DNA of 64,000 nt from the NCBI RefSeq assembly GCF_900460215.1, contig NZ_UHIA01000004.1, positions 380,001-444,000 on the forward strand, written 5' to 3'. Origin of the DNA: Suttonella indologenes (GTDB lineage Bacteria > Pseudomonadota > Gammaproteobacteria > Cardiobacteriales > Cardiobacteriaceae). A program made the position numbers and the translations under genes. The number at the start of each line of letters is the position of its first letter. Within the stretch, counting starts at the first letter, position 1. A model generated the notes under the pieces. That model worked only from the letters and a program-made list of their open reading frames with translations, searched no databases and was not told the origin of the DNA. Shown here piece by piece: positions 26,981 through 34,703 of this stretch.

Positions 26981-27623
26981 AGCAGTGGCTTTTGACAAAG
27001 ACGGCGTGATTTTCGATTCAGAGCGCGTTTATGCGCGCGGTTTGGAGCAGGCGGCGGCGGAATTCGGCGTGGCATTGCCGGCGGATATTCATGGGCGCCT
27101 GACCGGCGTGAGCGCCGACCAAAGTTATGCCGTATTGCGGGAATATTTTGGCGAGCGGACGGAGAGTTTTATCGAAGAACATTGGCTGCCGCTGGTCTAT
27201 CATCTCTTGGAAGCAGAGGATTTGCCCTTTATCCCCGGCGTGGAGAGCCTGATTGAAAGCCTGCATGCGCAGGGCTATCCGCTGGCTTTAGTAACTAACG
27301 ATTTTCAGGAAAATCTGCTGCGCGATGTGAATCATACCCGCCCCGATTTGCTGCAATATTTTTCGGTGGTGATTACCCGCGACGACGTCAAAGACCCCAA
27401 GCCGCATCCGGAGCCTTATCAAAGAGCCGCCGCCTTATTGGGCGTGGCGGCGGAGCAATTATTGGTGATTGAGGATTCCGATACGGGCGCGGAGGCGGCA
27501 TTGGCGGCGGGCGCGCAGGTATTGCTTTTAGCGCACGGACGCAAGGTTGCACCGGAGATGCTGGCGCGTCTGCGCCGCGTGATTGCATCGCATCATGAAG
27601 TGATTCGGGAGTTGGACGCATGA
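26970..27623 (+). CDS. HAD-superfamily phosphatase, phosphoglycolate-phosphatase-like
   Basis: The 217-aa protein is a subfamily IA HAD hydrolase. Motif I is FDKDGVIFDSE (nucleophile Asp9; the second Asp of DxD is kept), the cap is alpha-helical (about 18-80), motif II is LVTNDF, motif III is VKDPKPHPEPY, and motif IV is LVIEDSDTGAEAALAAG. Such enzymes hydrolyse small phosphate esters such as phosphoglycolate or sugar phosphates. The substrate is not predictable here. It overlaps murB by 11 bases and the next gene by four. Confidence 0.85.
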   Translation: MTIEAVAFDKDGVIFDSERVYARGLEQAAAEFGVALPADIHGRLTGVSADQSYAVLREYFGERTESFIEEHWLPLVYHLLEAEDLPFIPGVESLIESLHAQGYPLALVTNDFQENLLRDVNHTRPDLLQYFSVVITRDDVKDPKPHPEPYQRAAALLGVAAEQLLVIEDSDTGAEAALAAGAQVLLLAHGRKVAPEMLARLRRVIASHHEVIRELDA

Positions 27624-27985
27624 TAGCGGCGGAAGTACCGCAGGAATTGCGTTTGGCGAAAGACGGCAGCAGCCTGACACTTGGCTATGCCGATAAATCC
27701 TATACCTTAAGCGCGGAGTATCTGCGCGTTTGCTCGCCCTCGGCGGAAGTGCGCGGACACGGCGGCGCTTGGACCTTTATCGGCGGCAAACGCGAGGTGC
27801 GCATTCGCGATATTTATCCGGTCGGGCAATATGCCGTGCGCTTAGTTTTTAGCGACGGACACGACAGCGGCATTTTTTCTTGGGAAGTCTTGCAGGATTT
27901 GTGCGCGCATCAGGAACGCTATTGGCATGAATATTTACACGCTCTCGAGCTCGAGGGCAAAACGCGGGAGCAAAATAATGAGTGA
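27620..27985 (+). CDS. DUF971 protein (GBBH-like N-terminal domain), 121 aa
   Basis: This small protein matches the domain also found at the N-terminus of gamma-butyrobetaine hydroxylases. It has LRLAKDGSSLTLGYADKSYTLSAEYLRVCSPSAEV, then VRIRDIYPVGQYAVRLVFSDGHDSGIFSWEVL and a C-terminal YWHEYLHALE. In the hydroxylases the domain holds a structural zinc; the ligands there are partly absent here, as is usual for DUF971. Its function is unknown. It overlaps ubiE by eight bases, a neighbourhood common in proteobacteria, so a link to ubiquinone synthesis is possible but unproven. Confidence 0.85.
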   Translation: MIAAEVPQELRLAKDGSSLTLGYADKSYTLSAEYLRVCSPSAEVRGHGGAWTFIGGKREVRIRDIYPVGQYAVRLVFSDGHDSGIFSWEVLQDLCAHQERYWHEYLHALELEGKTREQNNE

Positions 27986-28739
27986 AACCCATTTTGGCTA
28001 TCAAAAGATTGATGAAGCGGAAAAAAATGCGCGCGTGGGCGCGGTTTTCGATTCCGTGGCGGGCAAATACGACATCATGAACGATGTGATGAGCTTCGGC
28101 GTGCATCGTTTTTGGAAGGACTGGTTTGTCTGGCAAAGCGATGCGAAAGCCGGCGAAACGGTATTAGATTTGGCGGCAGGCACCGGCGATATCAGCAAAC
28201 GCTTGGCAAAACGCATGTGCGGCGAGGGCGCAGGTGCGGATATAGAGGGGCGTTTGATTGTTTCCGATATCAATGCGGCGATGCTGGCGCGCGGGCGTGA
28301 GCGCTTAATCGGCAAAGGCTGGTTGCAGAATATGGAATTTGTCTTAGCCAATGCGGAGCAATTGCCCTTTGCGGATAATTCTATCGATTTGATTACCATG
28401 GCTTTTGGTCTGCGCAATGTTACCCATCAGCAGCAGGCGCTTAATGAAATGGCGCGGGTACTGAAACCTGGCGGACGGGTCTTGGTGCTGGAATTTTCGC
28501 ATCCCAAATCGGCGCTGTTCAGCAAGGTTTACGATTGGTATTCCTTTACCTTTTTGCCGCAGATGGGCAAATGGATTGCCAAAGACAGCGAAAGTTATCA
28601 ATATCTTGCCGAGTCTATCCGCATGATGCCGACGCAATTGGAATTGCAATTGATGTTTGAAGCCGCAGGGCTGGTCGATTGCGAATATCAAAATTTAAGC
28701 AACGGCGTGGTGGCGATTCATCGCGGCGTGAAGCCATAG
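27978..28739 (+). CDS. ubiE: Ubiquinone/menaquinone C-methyltransferase
   Basis: The start is at MSETHFGYQKIDEAEKN, the family N-terminus, giving 253 aa; an upstream ATG at 27927 lies inside the preceding gene. The family signature YDIMNDVMSFGVHRFWK is present, followed by the SAM site VLDLAAGTGDISKRLA and FGLRNVTHQQQALNEMARVLKPGGRVLVLEFS. It performs the C-methylation step of ubiquinone (and menaquinone, if made). First of the ubiE-ubiJ-ubiB set. Confidence 0.96.
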   Translation: MSETHFGYQKIDEAEKNARVGAVFDSVAGKYDIMNDVMSFGVHRFWKDWFVWQSDAKAGETVLDLAAGTGDISKRLAKRMCGEGAGADIEGRLIVSDINAAMLARGRERLIGKGWLQNMEFVLANAEQLPFADNSIDLITMAFGLRNVTHQQQALNEMARVLKPGGRVLVLEFSHPKSALFSKVYDWYSFTFLPQMGKWIAKDSESYQYLAESIRMMPTQLELQLMFEAAGLVDCEYQNLSNGVVAIHRGVKP

Positions 28740-28747
28740 GAGCGGCA

Positions 28748-29353
28748 ATGTTGGAGAAATTATTACAGGCTACGATGCTGGAGCATGCCATCAATGCCGC
28801 CTTGAATCTCGATCCGCAGGCGGCGGAAAAATTGGCGGTCATCAATGGGCGGCGCGTGAGCGTGCAACTGGAAAATATGCCGCAAACATGGCTGTTTAGT
28901 ATTGACGATGCGCGTTTGTCCCTATTGCAGGAAAGCGAAGCGGCGGCGGAAGCGGATGTGCGTTTGCGCGGCAATTTAGGCGGTTTCTTGCAGCTTTTCC
29001 GCGGTGCGGATAAGGCGGCGGATAAGCAGAATAAATTGTATATCGAGGGCGATGTTTACGCCGCGCAGCAGTTTCAGCGCGTGATGGCGGAGCTTGCGCC
29101 GGATTTTGATGCGGTGCTGCGTGCGCGTTTGGGCGATGGTTTGGGCGGCGCGGCGGCAAGCGCTTTGCAGATGTTACGCAGTCAGGGTGAGCGCGCCAAA
29201 GAAAAAGCCGAATCTTGGTTGCAGGAATTTGTGCAGGGCGAGGCGGGTTTTGTCAGCCAAGCGGAATTTGCCCTGCAAACGGCGGAGCTGGAGCGTCTGC
29301 AAGCGCGTCTGCGTGCTTTGGAAACGCGCCTTTCACAATGGGAATCCCGCTGA
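28748..29353 (+). CDS. ubiJ: Ubiquinone biosynthesis accessory factor UbiJ
   Basis: The 201-aa protein starts at MLEKLLQATMLEHAINAALNLDP, preceded by GGAGCGGCA. The N-terminal two thirds are an SCP2 sterol-carrier-type lipid-binding domain (ADVRLRGNLGGFLQLF, LYIEGDVYAAQQFQRVMAEL), and the C-terminus is a coiled coil (about 165-198, ELERLQARLRALETRLSQW), exactly the UbiJ layout. With UbiK it organises the soluble Ubi complex around its lipid intermediates. Its stop overlaps the ubiB start. Confidence 0.9.
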   Translation: MLEKLLQATMLEHAINAALNLDPQAAEKLAVINGRRVSVQLENMPQTWLFSIDDARLSLLQESEAAAEADVRLRGNLGGFLQLFRGADKAADKQNKLYIEGDVYAAQQFQRVMAELAPDFDAVLRARLGDGLGGAAASALQMLRSQGERAKEKAESWLQEFVQGEAGFVSQAEFALQTAELERLQARLRALETRLSQWESR

Positions 29354-30960
29354 TGCTGCGCTCAATCAAACGTTTATACGATATTTTCAATGTCGTGATT
29401 TTCTACGGCTTGGACGAGTATTTGCCGAAATCGGGACTCTTGCGCTGGGTGCGTTACGGTGCTTATCTGCATCCCGCCCATTATCGGCGCAATCAGGAGG
29501 GTTTGAGCCGCGGTGCGCGGCTGCGCCTGAGTTTGCAGGAATTAGGTCCGATTTTCGTCAAATTGGGGCAGACCTTATCCACGCGCCCCGATTTAATCCC
29601 CGCCGATATTGCCGCCGAGCTGAATTTGCTGCAAGACCGCGTGCCGCCTTTTGCCGGCAGCGAGGCAAGAGCGATGGTCGAAGAGGCCTTGGGACAGCCG
29701 ATTGCGGCGGTATTCTCGCAATTCGACGATGAGGCTTTGGCTTCAGCATCGGTGGCGCAGGTGCACGGTGCGGTGCTGAACAGCGGCGAACAGGTGGTGG
29801 TGAAAGTACTGCGTCCGAATGTGGAAAAACAAGTGGCGAACGACATCGGCTTGATGTACGCCTTGGCGCGCGTGGCGGAGAAAAGCCGCGAAGCGCGGCG
29901 TTTGCGTCCGCTGCAAGTGGTACGCGAATTTGAAAACACGATGGCAAATGAGCTGGATTTGATGAACGAGGCGGCAAGTGTCAGCCAAGTGAAAGCCAAT
30001 TTTGCTGGTTCGCCGATTTTGCATGTGCCGCAGGTGTATTGGCCTTATTGCCGGCAGAAAGTTATGGTGCAGGAGCGGGTGTTCTATCTCAATATCTCGG
30101 ATATGGCGGCGATGGAAGCGGCGGGAGTCAATAAAAAAGTCTTGGCGGAACGCGGCGTGGAAATCTTTTTCACGCAGGTTTTCCGCGACAGCTTTTTCCA
30201 TGCCGATATGCACCCCGGCAATATTTTTGTCGATATCGAAGACCCTGAAAATCCGAGATATTGCGCGATTGATTTCGGCATCATGGGTTCCTTAACGCCT
30301 GAAGACCAGCATTATTTGGCGGAGAATTTCCTCGCCTTTTTCAATCGCGATTATCGCCGCGTGGCGGAATTGCATGTGGAATCGGGCTGGGTACCGGCGC
30401 ATACTCGGGTAACGGATTTCGAGGCGGCGATTCGCAAAGTCTCCGAGCCGATTTTTGGCAAACCGATTAAAGATATTTCTTTCGGCGCTTTCCTGTTCAG
30501 TCTGTTCCAAACTGCGCGCCGCTTCGATATGCACATTCAGCCGCAATTGGTGCTGCTGCAAAAAACCTTCTTTAATGTCGAAGGCTTGGGGCGGCGGCTG
30601 TATCCCGATTTGGATTTGTGGACGACTGCCAAGCCGGTGCTGGAAGATTGGATGAAAAAACAAATCGGGCCGCGGGCGGCATTGAAACGCTTAAGAACGC
30701 AGGCGCATGAATATATGGATATTTTGCCTAAAATGCCGGTGCTGACCTACCGTCTGATGCAGCAGCAATTGTCGAACGAGCATCAGGCGGCGGAGCGCGA
30801 ACGCAAGCAAGCGGCGCAGAGCCGTCAGCTCAGCGCTGCGATTTTGCTGCTCGGCAGCGCGGCATTGTGGATTACGGCGCAGCCGCAGGGCGGACAATTG
30901 GCAGCCGTCGTCGCTTTGGCTGCGTTGGGCGTGTATTGTTTATTCGGGAGGAAATCATGA
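29353..30960 (+). CDS. ubiB: Ubiquinone biosynthesis ATPase/kinase-like protein UbiB
   Basis: The start is taken at the ATG overlapping the ubiJ stop (MLRSIKRLYDIFN), giving 535 aa; MGIP five codons upstream is an alternative. The ABC1/ADCK atypical kinase features are the KxGQ motif in FVKLGQTLSTRPDLIP, the Ala-rich loop LASASVAQVHGAV, VVVKVLRPNV, and HADMHPGNIFVD and AIDFGIMG as catalytic and metal loops. Two hydrophobic segments at the C-terminus (about 493-530) anchor it in the membrane. It is needed for ubiquinone synthesis, possibly by extracting lipid intermediates. Confidence 0.95.
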   Translation: MLRSIKRLYDIFNVVIFYGLDEYLPKSGLLRWVRYGAYLHPAHYRRNQEGLSRGARLRLSLQELGPIFVKLGQTLSTRPDLIPADIAAELNLLQDRVPPFAGSEARAMVEEALGQPIAAVFSQFDDEALASASVAQVHGAVLNSGEQVVVKVLRPNVEKQVANDIGLMYALARVAEKSREARRLRPLQVVREFENTMANELDLMNEAASVSQVKANFAGSPILHVPQVYWPYCRQKVMVQERVFYLNISDMAAMEAAGVNKKVLAERGVEIFFTQVFRDSFFHADMHPGNIFVDIEDPENPRYCAIDFGIMGSLTPEDQHYLAENFLAFFNRDYRRVAELHVESGWVPAHTRVTDFEAAIRKVSEPIFGKPIKDISFGAFLFSLFQTARRFDMHIQPQLVLLQKTFFNVEGLGRRLYPDLDLWTTAKPVLEDWMKKQIGPRAALKRLRTQAHEYMDILPKMPVLTYRLMQQQLSNEHQAAERERKQAAQSRQLSAAILLLGSAALWITAQPQGGQLAAVVALAALGVYCLFGRKS

Positions 30961-32090
30961 TAAAAGCGCTGGACAGACGCGGCAGCGATTCTAAAAAATG
31001 GCATAAATACGCCGGCACGGACATTCTGCCGCTTTGGATTGCCGATACCGATTTTGCGGTCGATGACAAGATTCTTGCCGCCGCACAGGCGCGTTTGCAG
31101 CATGCGGTATTGGGCTATCCCTATAATGAAGACGATTATATCGGGGCTTTTGTCGAACATTGCGCCGTCCAATACGATTGGGAAATTGAGGCAGAATGGG
31201 TGGTACCGATTCCGGGCTGCGTGCCGGGTTTGAATTTCTGCCGCGGACTGTCGCAATTGCGCGGCAAGCAGGCGGCAGTTATCGCCACGCCGACTTATCC
31301 GCCTTTCTTCAATCAAAGCAAAATGATGCCGGAATTTCGCCATCATTGCGTGCCTGCCCGCTGGGAAAACGGACAATGGTCGATGGATTTTGCAGGCATG
31401 GCAGAAGCGGCGGCGCGCCCCGACAGCGGTTTGCTGATTCTGTGTCATCCGCATAATCCCTTAAGCCGCGTCTATCGCGAAGAAGAATTGCAGGAATATG
31501 CGCGCATTGCCCAAGCACATGATTTGATTGTCTGTTCCGATGAAATCCACTGCGATTTGATTTTAAACGGCAGTCGCCATCGTCCTTTTGCGATGTTAAG
31601 CGAAGATGCGCTTAAACGCAGTGTTACCCTGATGGCGCCCAGCAAAACTTACAATATTGCCGGTATGTGTGCTTCTTACGCCGTGATTGCCGATGCCGAT
31701 TTGCGGGCGGATTTTATGCGCGTCTCTCAGGGCTTTGCCGATGTGAACGTCTTAGGGCGCGTGATGGCGCAGGCGGCATATCGCGAGGGCGAGATATGGC
31801 GGCAGGCGCAAATCGCCTATTTGCAGCGCAATGCGCAGGAAATCGAGCGCCGTATCGCCGCCTTGCCGCCGCTGTCCGTGGCGCCGCTCGAGGCGACCTA
31901 TTTGGCATTTATCGACTGCCGCGCTTTGCCGGTGGAAAATCCGCAGCGCTATTTCGAGCAGTACGGTCTCGGTTTTGCCGACGGCGCAGACTATGCCGCA
32001 TCGGGCTTTGTACGCTTTAATTTCGGCTGTTCTTTTGAATTGGTGCAAGAAGCCTTGAACCGTTTGGAAACGGCGGTCAAAGCCTTATGA
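30957..32090 (+). CDS. patB: PatB/MalY-type C-S lyase (PLP-dependent)
   Basis: The 377-aa protein starts at MIKALDRRGSDSKKWHKY, with the ATG overlapping the ubiB stop. It is a fold-type I PLP enzyme with the MalY/PatB N-terminal signature (LPLWIADTDFAVDD), LILCHPHNPLSRVY, SDEIHCDLIL and the PLP lysine in MAPSKTYNIAGMCASYAVI. The family usually has HNPxGR; here it reads HNPLSR. Such enzymes split cystathionine or cysteine conjugates to thiols. A source or drain of cysteine sulfur may matter in a strain that builds a cysteine-based metallophore, but that is speculation. Confidence 0.88.
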   Translation: MIKALDRRGSDSKKWHKYAGTDILPLWIADTDFAVDDKILAAAQARLQHAVLGYPYNEDDYIGAFVEHCAVQYDWEIEAEWVVPIPGCVPGLNFCRGLSQLRGKQAAVIATPTYPPFFNQSKMMPEFRHHCVPARWENGQWSMDFAGMAEAAARPDSGLLILCHPHNPLSRVYREEELQEYARIAQAHDLIVCSDEIHCDLILNGSRHRPFAMLSEDALKRSVTLMAPSKTYNIAGMCASYAVIADADLRADFMRVSQGFADVNVLGRVMAQAAYREGEIWRQAQIAYLQRNAQEIERRIAALPPLSVAPLEATYLAFIDCRALPVENPQRYFEQYGLGFADGADYAASGFVRFNFGCSFELVQEALNRLETAVKAL

Positions 32091-33010
32091 CGGCGGCAAT
32101 TGAAATCCGCAATTTGCATAAAATCTATCCGAACGGATTTCATGCGGTTAAGGGATTGAATTTGCGCGTGGAAGCAGGGGATTTCTATTCCCTGCTGGGT
32201 CCGAATGGGGCGGGGAAATCCACTACCATCGGCATGCTGACCTCTTTGGTGCGCAAAAGTTCGGGCAGCATTAAGATTTTCGGCATCGATATCGATGAGG
32301 ATTTTTTAGCCGCCAAACGCTGCATCGGCTTGGTGCCGCAGGAATTTAATTTCAACGTTTTTGAAACTCCGCTCAATATCGTGCGCAATCAAGCGGGTTT
32401 TTATAATCTTCCTTACCGTCAAGCCACTGAACGCGCGCATTTTTATTTGGATAAGTTGGGACTGTACAATAAAAAAAACGAGCAGACGCGTGCCTTATCC
32501 GGCGGCATGAAGCGCCGCTTGATGATTGCCCGCGCCATGGCACATGAGCCGAAATTATTGATTTTAGACGAGCCGACCGCCGGTGTGGATTTGGAAATCC
32601 GTCATAGCATGTGGCAGTTTCTGCAGGAAATGAATGCCGCCGGCACGACGATTATTTTAACCACGCATTATCTGGAAGAAGCCGAGCATTTGTGCCGCCA
32701 TGTGGGCATCATCAATCACGGCGAAATCGTTTATCAGAATAATATGAAAGACTTGCTCAAAGAATTGGACGAGGAAGTTTTTGTGGCGGATATTGCCGCG
32801 CCGCCGGCGCATGTGCCGCAATTATCCGAAGCGGCGTTGCGGATAATTGATGATAGTTGTGTAGAAATTATCGTGCCGCGTGGAATTTCCGGCGGTTTGA
32901 ATAAAATATTTGCGGAATTAAGCGCTCAAGGCATAACTGTGCTATCCTTGCGCAATAAAACGAACCGTCTGGAAGAATTGTTTTTGCGGCAGGTGCGTGA
33001 AAGTGTTTAA
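32087..33010 (+). CDS. ABC transporter ATPase, YadG type, without its permease
   Basis: The 307-aa protein has one ATPase domain: Walker A LGPNGAGKSTTIGML, Q loop GLVPQEFNFNVFETP, signature ALSGGMKRRLMIARAM, Walker B KLLILDEPTAGVD and switch His in LTTHYLEEAEHL. The sequence FNFNVFETPLNIV is characteristic of the YadG subgroup, whose partner is the YadH permease (ABC-2 type). No permease gene follows: the next gene is an RNA-binding protein on its own promoter region. It overlaps patB by four bases. Confidence 0.9.
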   Translation: MTAAIEIRNLHKIYPNGFHAVKGLNLRVEAGDFYSLLGPNGAGKSTTIGMLTSLVRKSSGSIKIFGIDIDEDFLAAKRCIGLVPQEFNFNVFETPLNIVRNQAGFYNLPYRQATERAHFYLDKLGLYNKKNEQTRALSGGMKRRLMIARAMAHEPKLLILDEPTAGVDLEIRHSMWQFLQEMNAAGTTIILTTHYLEEAEHLCRHVGIINHGEIVYQNNMKDLLKELDEEVFVADIAAPPAHVPQLSEAALRIIDDSCVEIIVPRGISGGLNKIFAELSAQGITVLSLRNKTNRLEELFLRQVRESV

Positions 33011-33100
33011 AAGAATTTGCCTGTATTTGGGTAAATCCCGTCGAGCTTCGTGCGTGAGTGTTTCGGTTGGTAGAGTTTGTACGCACAAAAAGGATCTGAA

Positions 33101-33385
33101 ATGACCAATATTTATGTCGGTAATCTGTCTTACCGCACCGATGAAAATGAACTGCGCGAATTGTTTGCTCAATACGGCGAAGTCTCTCGTGCCAGTATTG
33201 TCAAAGACCGCGAACACAATAACCGTTCGAAAGGTTTCGGCTTTGTTGAAATGGAAGACGCACAAGCCGCGCAAAAAGCCATTGTCGAGCTCAATGACAA
33301 AGAAGTGGGCGGACGCAAATTGCGTGTCAATGAGGCGCAGCCGCGCGAAGCACGTCCGCCGCGTCGTGCTTTTGCCGCCGAATAA
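33101..33385 (+). CDS. RRM-type RNA-binding protein, 94 aa
   Basis: The start is MTNIYVGNLSYRT, preceded by AAAGGATC; the longer frame is not needed. It is a single RNA recognition motif with RNP2 (IYVGNL) and RNP1 (KGFGFVEM) intact and aromatic residues in place, followed by a short basic tail (REARPPRRAFAAE). This matches the small glycine-poor Rbp proteins of cyanobacteria and many proteobacteria, linked there to mRNA handling or cold response. Targets are unknown. It has its own terminator directly behind it. Confidence 0.92.
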   Translation: MTNIYVGNLSYRTDENELRELFAQYGEVSRASIVKDREHNNRSKGFGFVEMEDAQAAQKAIVELNDKEVGGRKLRVNEAQPREARPPRRAFAAE

Positions 33386-33404
33386 GGCGATTGACGTAAA
33401 AAAA

Positions 33405-33437
33405 ACAAAACAGGCGGTCTATCCGCCTGTTTTTTTG
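33405..33437 (+). terminator. Intrinsic terminator of the RRM gene
   Basis: ACAGGCGG (33410-33417) and CCGCCTGT (33423-33430) pair across a five-base loop, preceded by A-rich and followed by a seven-base T-run. The A-rich left side lets it act in the other direction too. Confidence 0.9.
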
Positions 33438-33453
33438 ATTGTTGAGGAGAATT

Positions 33454-33951
33454 ATGACAGAAGAAACAAAATCACAGCTGATTGTGCGCGAAGAAGACAT
33501 GAGCATTGGCTATTTGAGTCAAGCACTCAAAGATGCTTTTTATGAAGTATCGAATATTACAGACAATAGTTTTGATGTGGTGATTGCGGAATATCGCGCC
33601 ACGATTAAGATTTTGGAAGATAAAAAATGCCTAAATATCCGCTGTGTAGATAGGGTTGGGGATTATCAGCCTGAGCTGTTTGCGCATCTCTTAGAAGCGG
33701 TGAATGAGGCAAATAGCGAAATCATCAATGTGTGCAGCTCATTGCGCCATTATGAAGATGAAGAAGATAATTTGATTTTCTTAGAAGTGCAGCAATATAT
33801 TAGCTATCGCAATGGTATGATTATGCAACAGTTTATGTATTTGTTGCGCAGCTTTGAGCAGATTGATGTGTGCATCTATCGCGATTATGTGATGAAAGTC
33901 TATCGCAGTTTTGAAGAACAGAATGAAAGCAAAAATCGTTTGTTGAATTAG
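33454..33951 (+). CDS. YbjN-like protein, 165 aa
   Basis: The ATG follows GAGGAGAATT, a strong ribosome-binding site. The protein is acidic, with a fold-pattern suggestive of YbjN/type III chaperone-like proteins: LSQALKDAFYEVSNITDNSFDVVI, KCLNIRCVD, LEAVNEANSEIINVCSSLRHYED and a strand-rich LIFLEVQQYISYRNGMIMQQFMYLL. The resemblance is moderate and the function unknown. Its stop codon overlaps the stop of the convergent PPTase gene by three bases, so this gene marks the left edge of the metallophore locus. Confidence 0.6.
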   Translation: MTEETKSQLIVREEDMSIGYLSQALKDAFYEVSNITDNSFDVVIAEYRATIKILEDKKCLNIRCVDRVGDYQPELFAHLLEAVNEANSEIINVCSSLRHYEDEEDNLIFLEVQQYISYRNGMIMQQFMYLLRSFEQIDVCIYRDYVMKVYRSFEEQNESKNRLLN

Positions 33952-34703
33952 TAAAAATGCCATTCTTGAGCACTGATGTTTTGCTGTTCTTCCAGCATGA
34001 CGAGCGCTAAAGCAATAGTAGCGGTGTTTGTTTGTAGCCATCGTCCAAAGGCGATTGGATAAGATGCTGTATAAGCGGTGAAGCGATGCTCAGATAATGG
34101 GCAGACTTGGATAGCCAATGGATTAATCTGCAATCCTGTTCCCCATGCTTTGCTTGCCGCTTCTTTTGCTGTCCAGAATTGTGCGCGTGAATATGCTGTT
34201 AGCTTGCAGTATTCATGCGGTTGTAGGGCAATTTCATTAAATTGGGCAAAATCACAGTGTGTTTCATATTCTAAATCAATTCCTAGCGCGATATGCCAAG
34301 CCAGTGCAATGGCAACATAATCACCGCTATGGCTGATGCTGATATTAGGCAATAAAGGCTGATGCTGATAGGCGTTCAAGGTTAAAAAAGGCGCACCTTG
34401 TTTGTTTTTGTGTATAGATAAATGTTGCGCTGGGTGATTAATATGAGGTGCGGCAATTTCTCGGCAGAGGAGTCGTGCTGTTAAAAAACGCTGTTTATCT
34501 TCTAAGCGGTAGTAAGATTGTGCCGCTTGCCATTCTGTTGTTAGGCAATGTCGTTCTATAGTCGGAGAAGTGAAAAAGTAGTACAAGGCGGCGAGCCGCA
34601 GACAATACAGATAGTACGGCAAGGCGAGCCAACGACGTAATACTTTTTCAATTCTTTGACTATAATAGCCTGAGTGGGGCGAGTCTGCTCCAATAGACTT
34701 CAA
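33948..34703 (-). CDS. Sfp-type 4'-phosphopantetheinyl transferase, interrupted by a Correia-like element
   Basis: The conserved part has ISISHSGDYVAIALA, GIDLEYETHCDF and WTAKEAASKAWGTGL, the signature of enzymes that arm NRPS carrier domains with phosphopantetheine. The present open frame of 251 codons begins with TTG and reads about 36 codons through the miniature element at 34557-34664. Deleting the element plus one copy of its TA target joins ATG at 34707-34705 to the rest, giving exactly 218 codons starting MIEVYWSRLAPLRLLERHC, a normal Sfp N-terminus that overlaps the ATPase stop. The frame from that ATG now ends at TAG (34662-34660). Activity today would need a TTG start at 34703 or inside the element. 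Confidence 0.85.
   Translation of the reverse strand: MKSIGADSPHSGYYSQRIEKVLRRWLALPYYLYCLRLAALYYFFTSPTIERHCLTTEWQAAQSYYRLEDKQRFLTARLLCREIAAPHINHPAQHLSIHKNKQGAPFLTLNAYQHQPLLPNISISHSGDYVAIALAWHIALGIDLEYETHCDFAQFNEIALQPHEYCKLTAYSRAQFWTAKEAASKAWGTGLQINPLAIQVCPLSEHRFTAYTASYPIAFGRWLQTNTATIALALVMLEEQQNISAQEWHFY
34557..34664 (+). mobile_element. Correia-like miniature element, copy 4, inside the PPTase gene
   Basis: The 108-bp copy has TATAGTCGGAGAAGTG and TTCAATTCTTTGACTATA termini. Its core GTACAAGGCGGCGAGCCGCA plus GTACGGCAAGGCGAGCCAAC is the closest of the four copies to the neisserial Correia core. The boundaries are proved by the host gene: removal with one TA restores the reading frame from a natural ATG. 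This shows that the element moves with TA duplication and that it arrived after the metallophore locus was in place. Confidence 0.92.
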
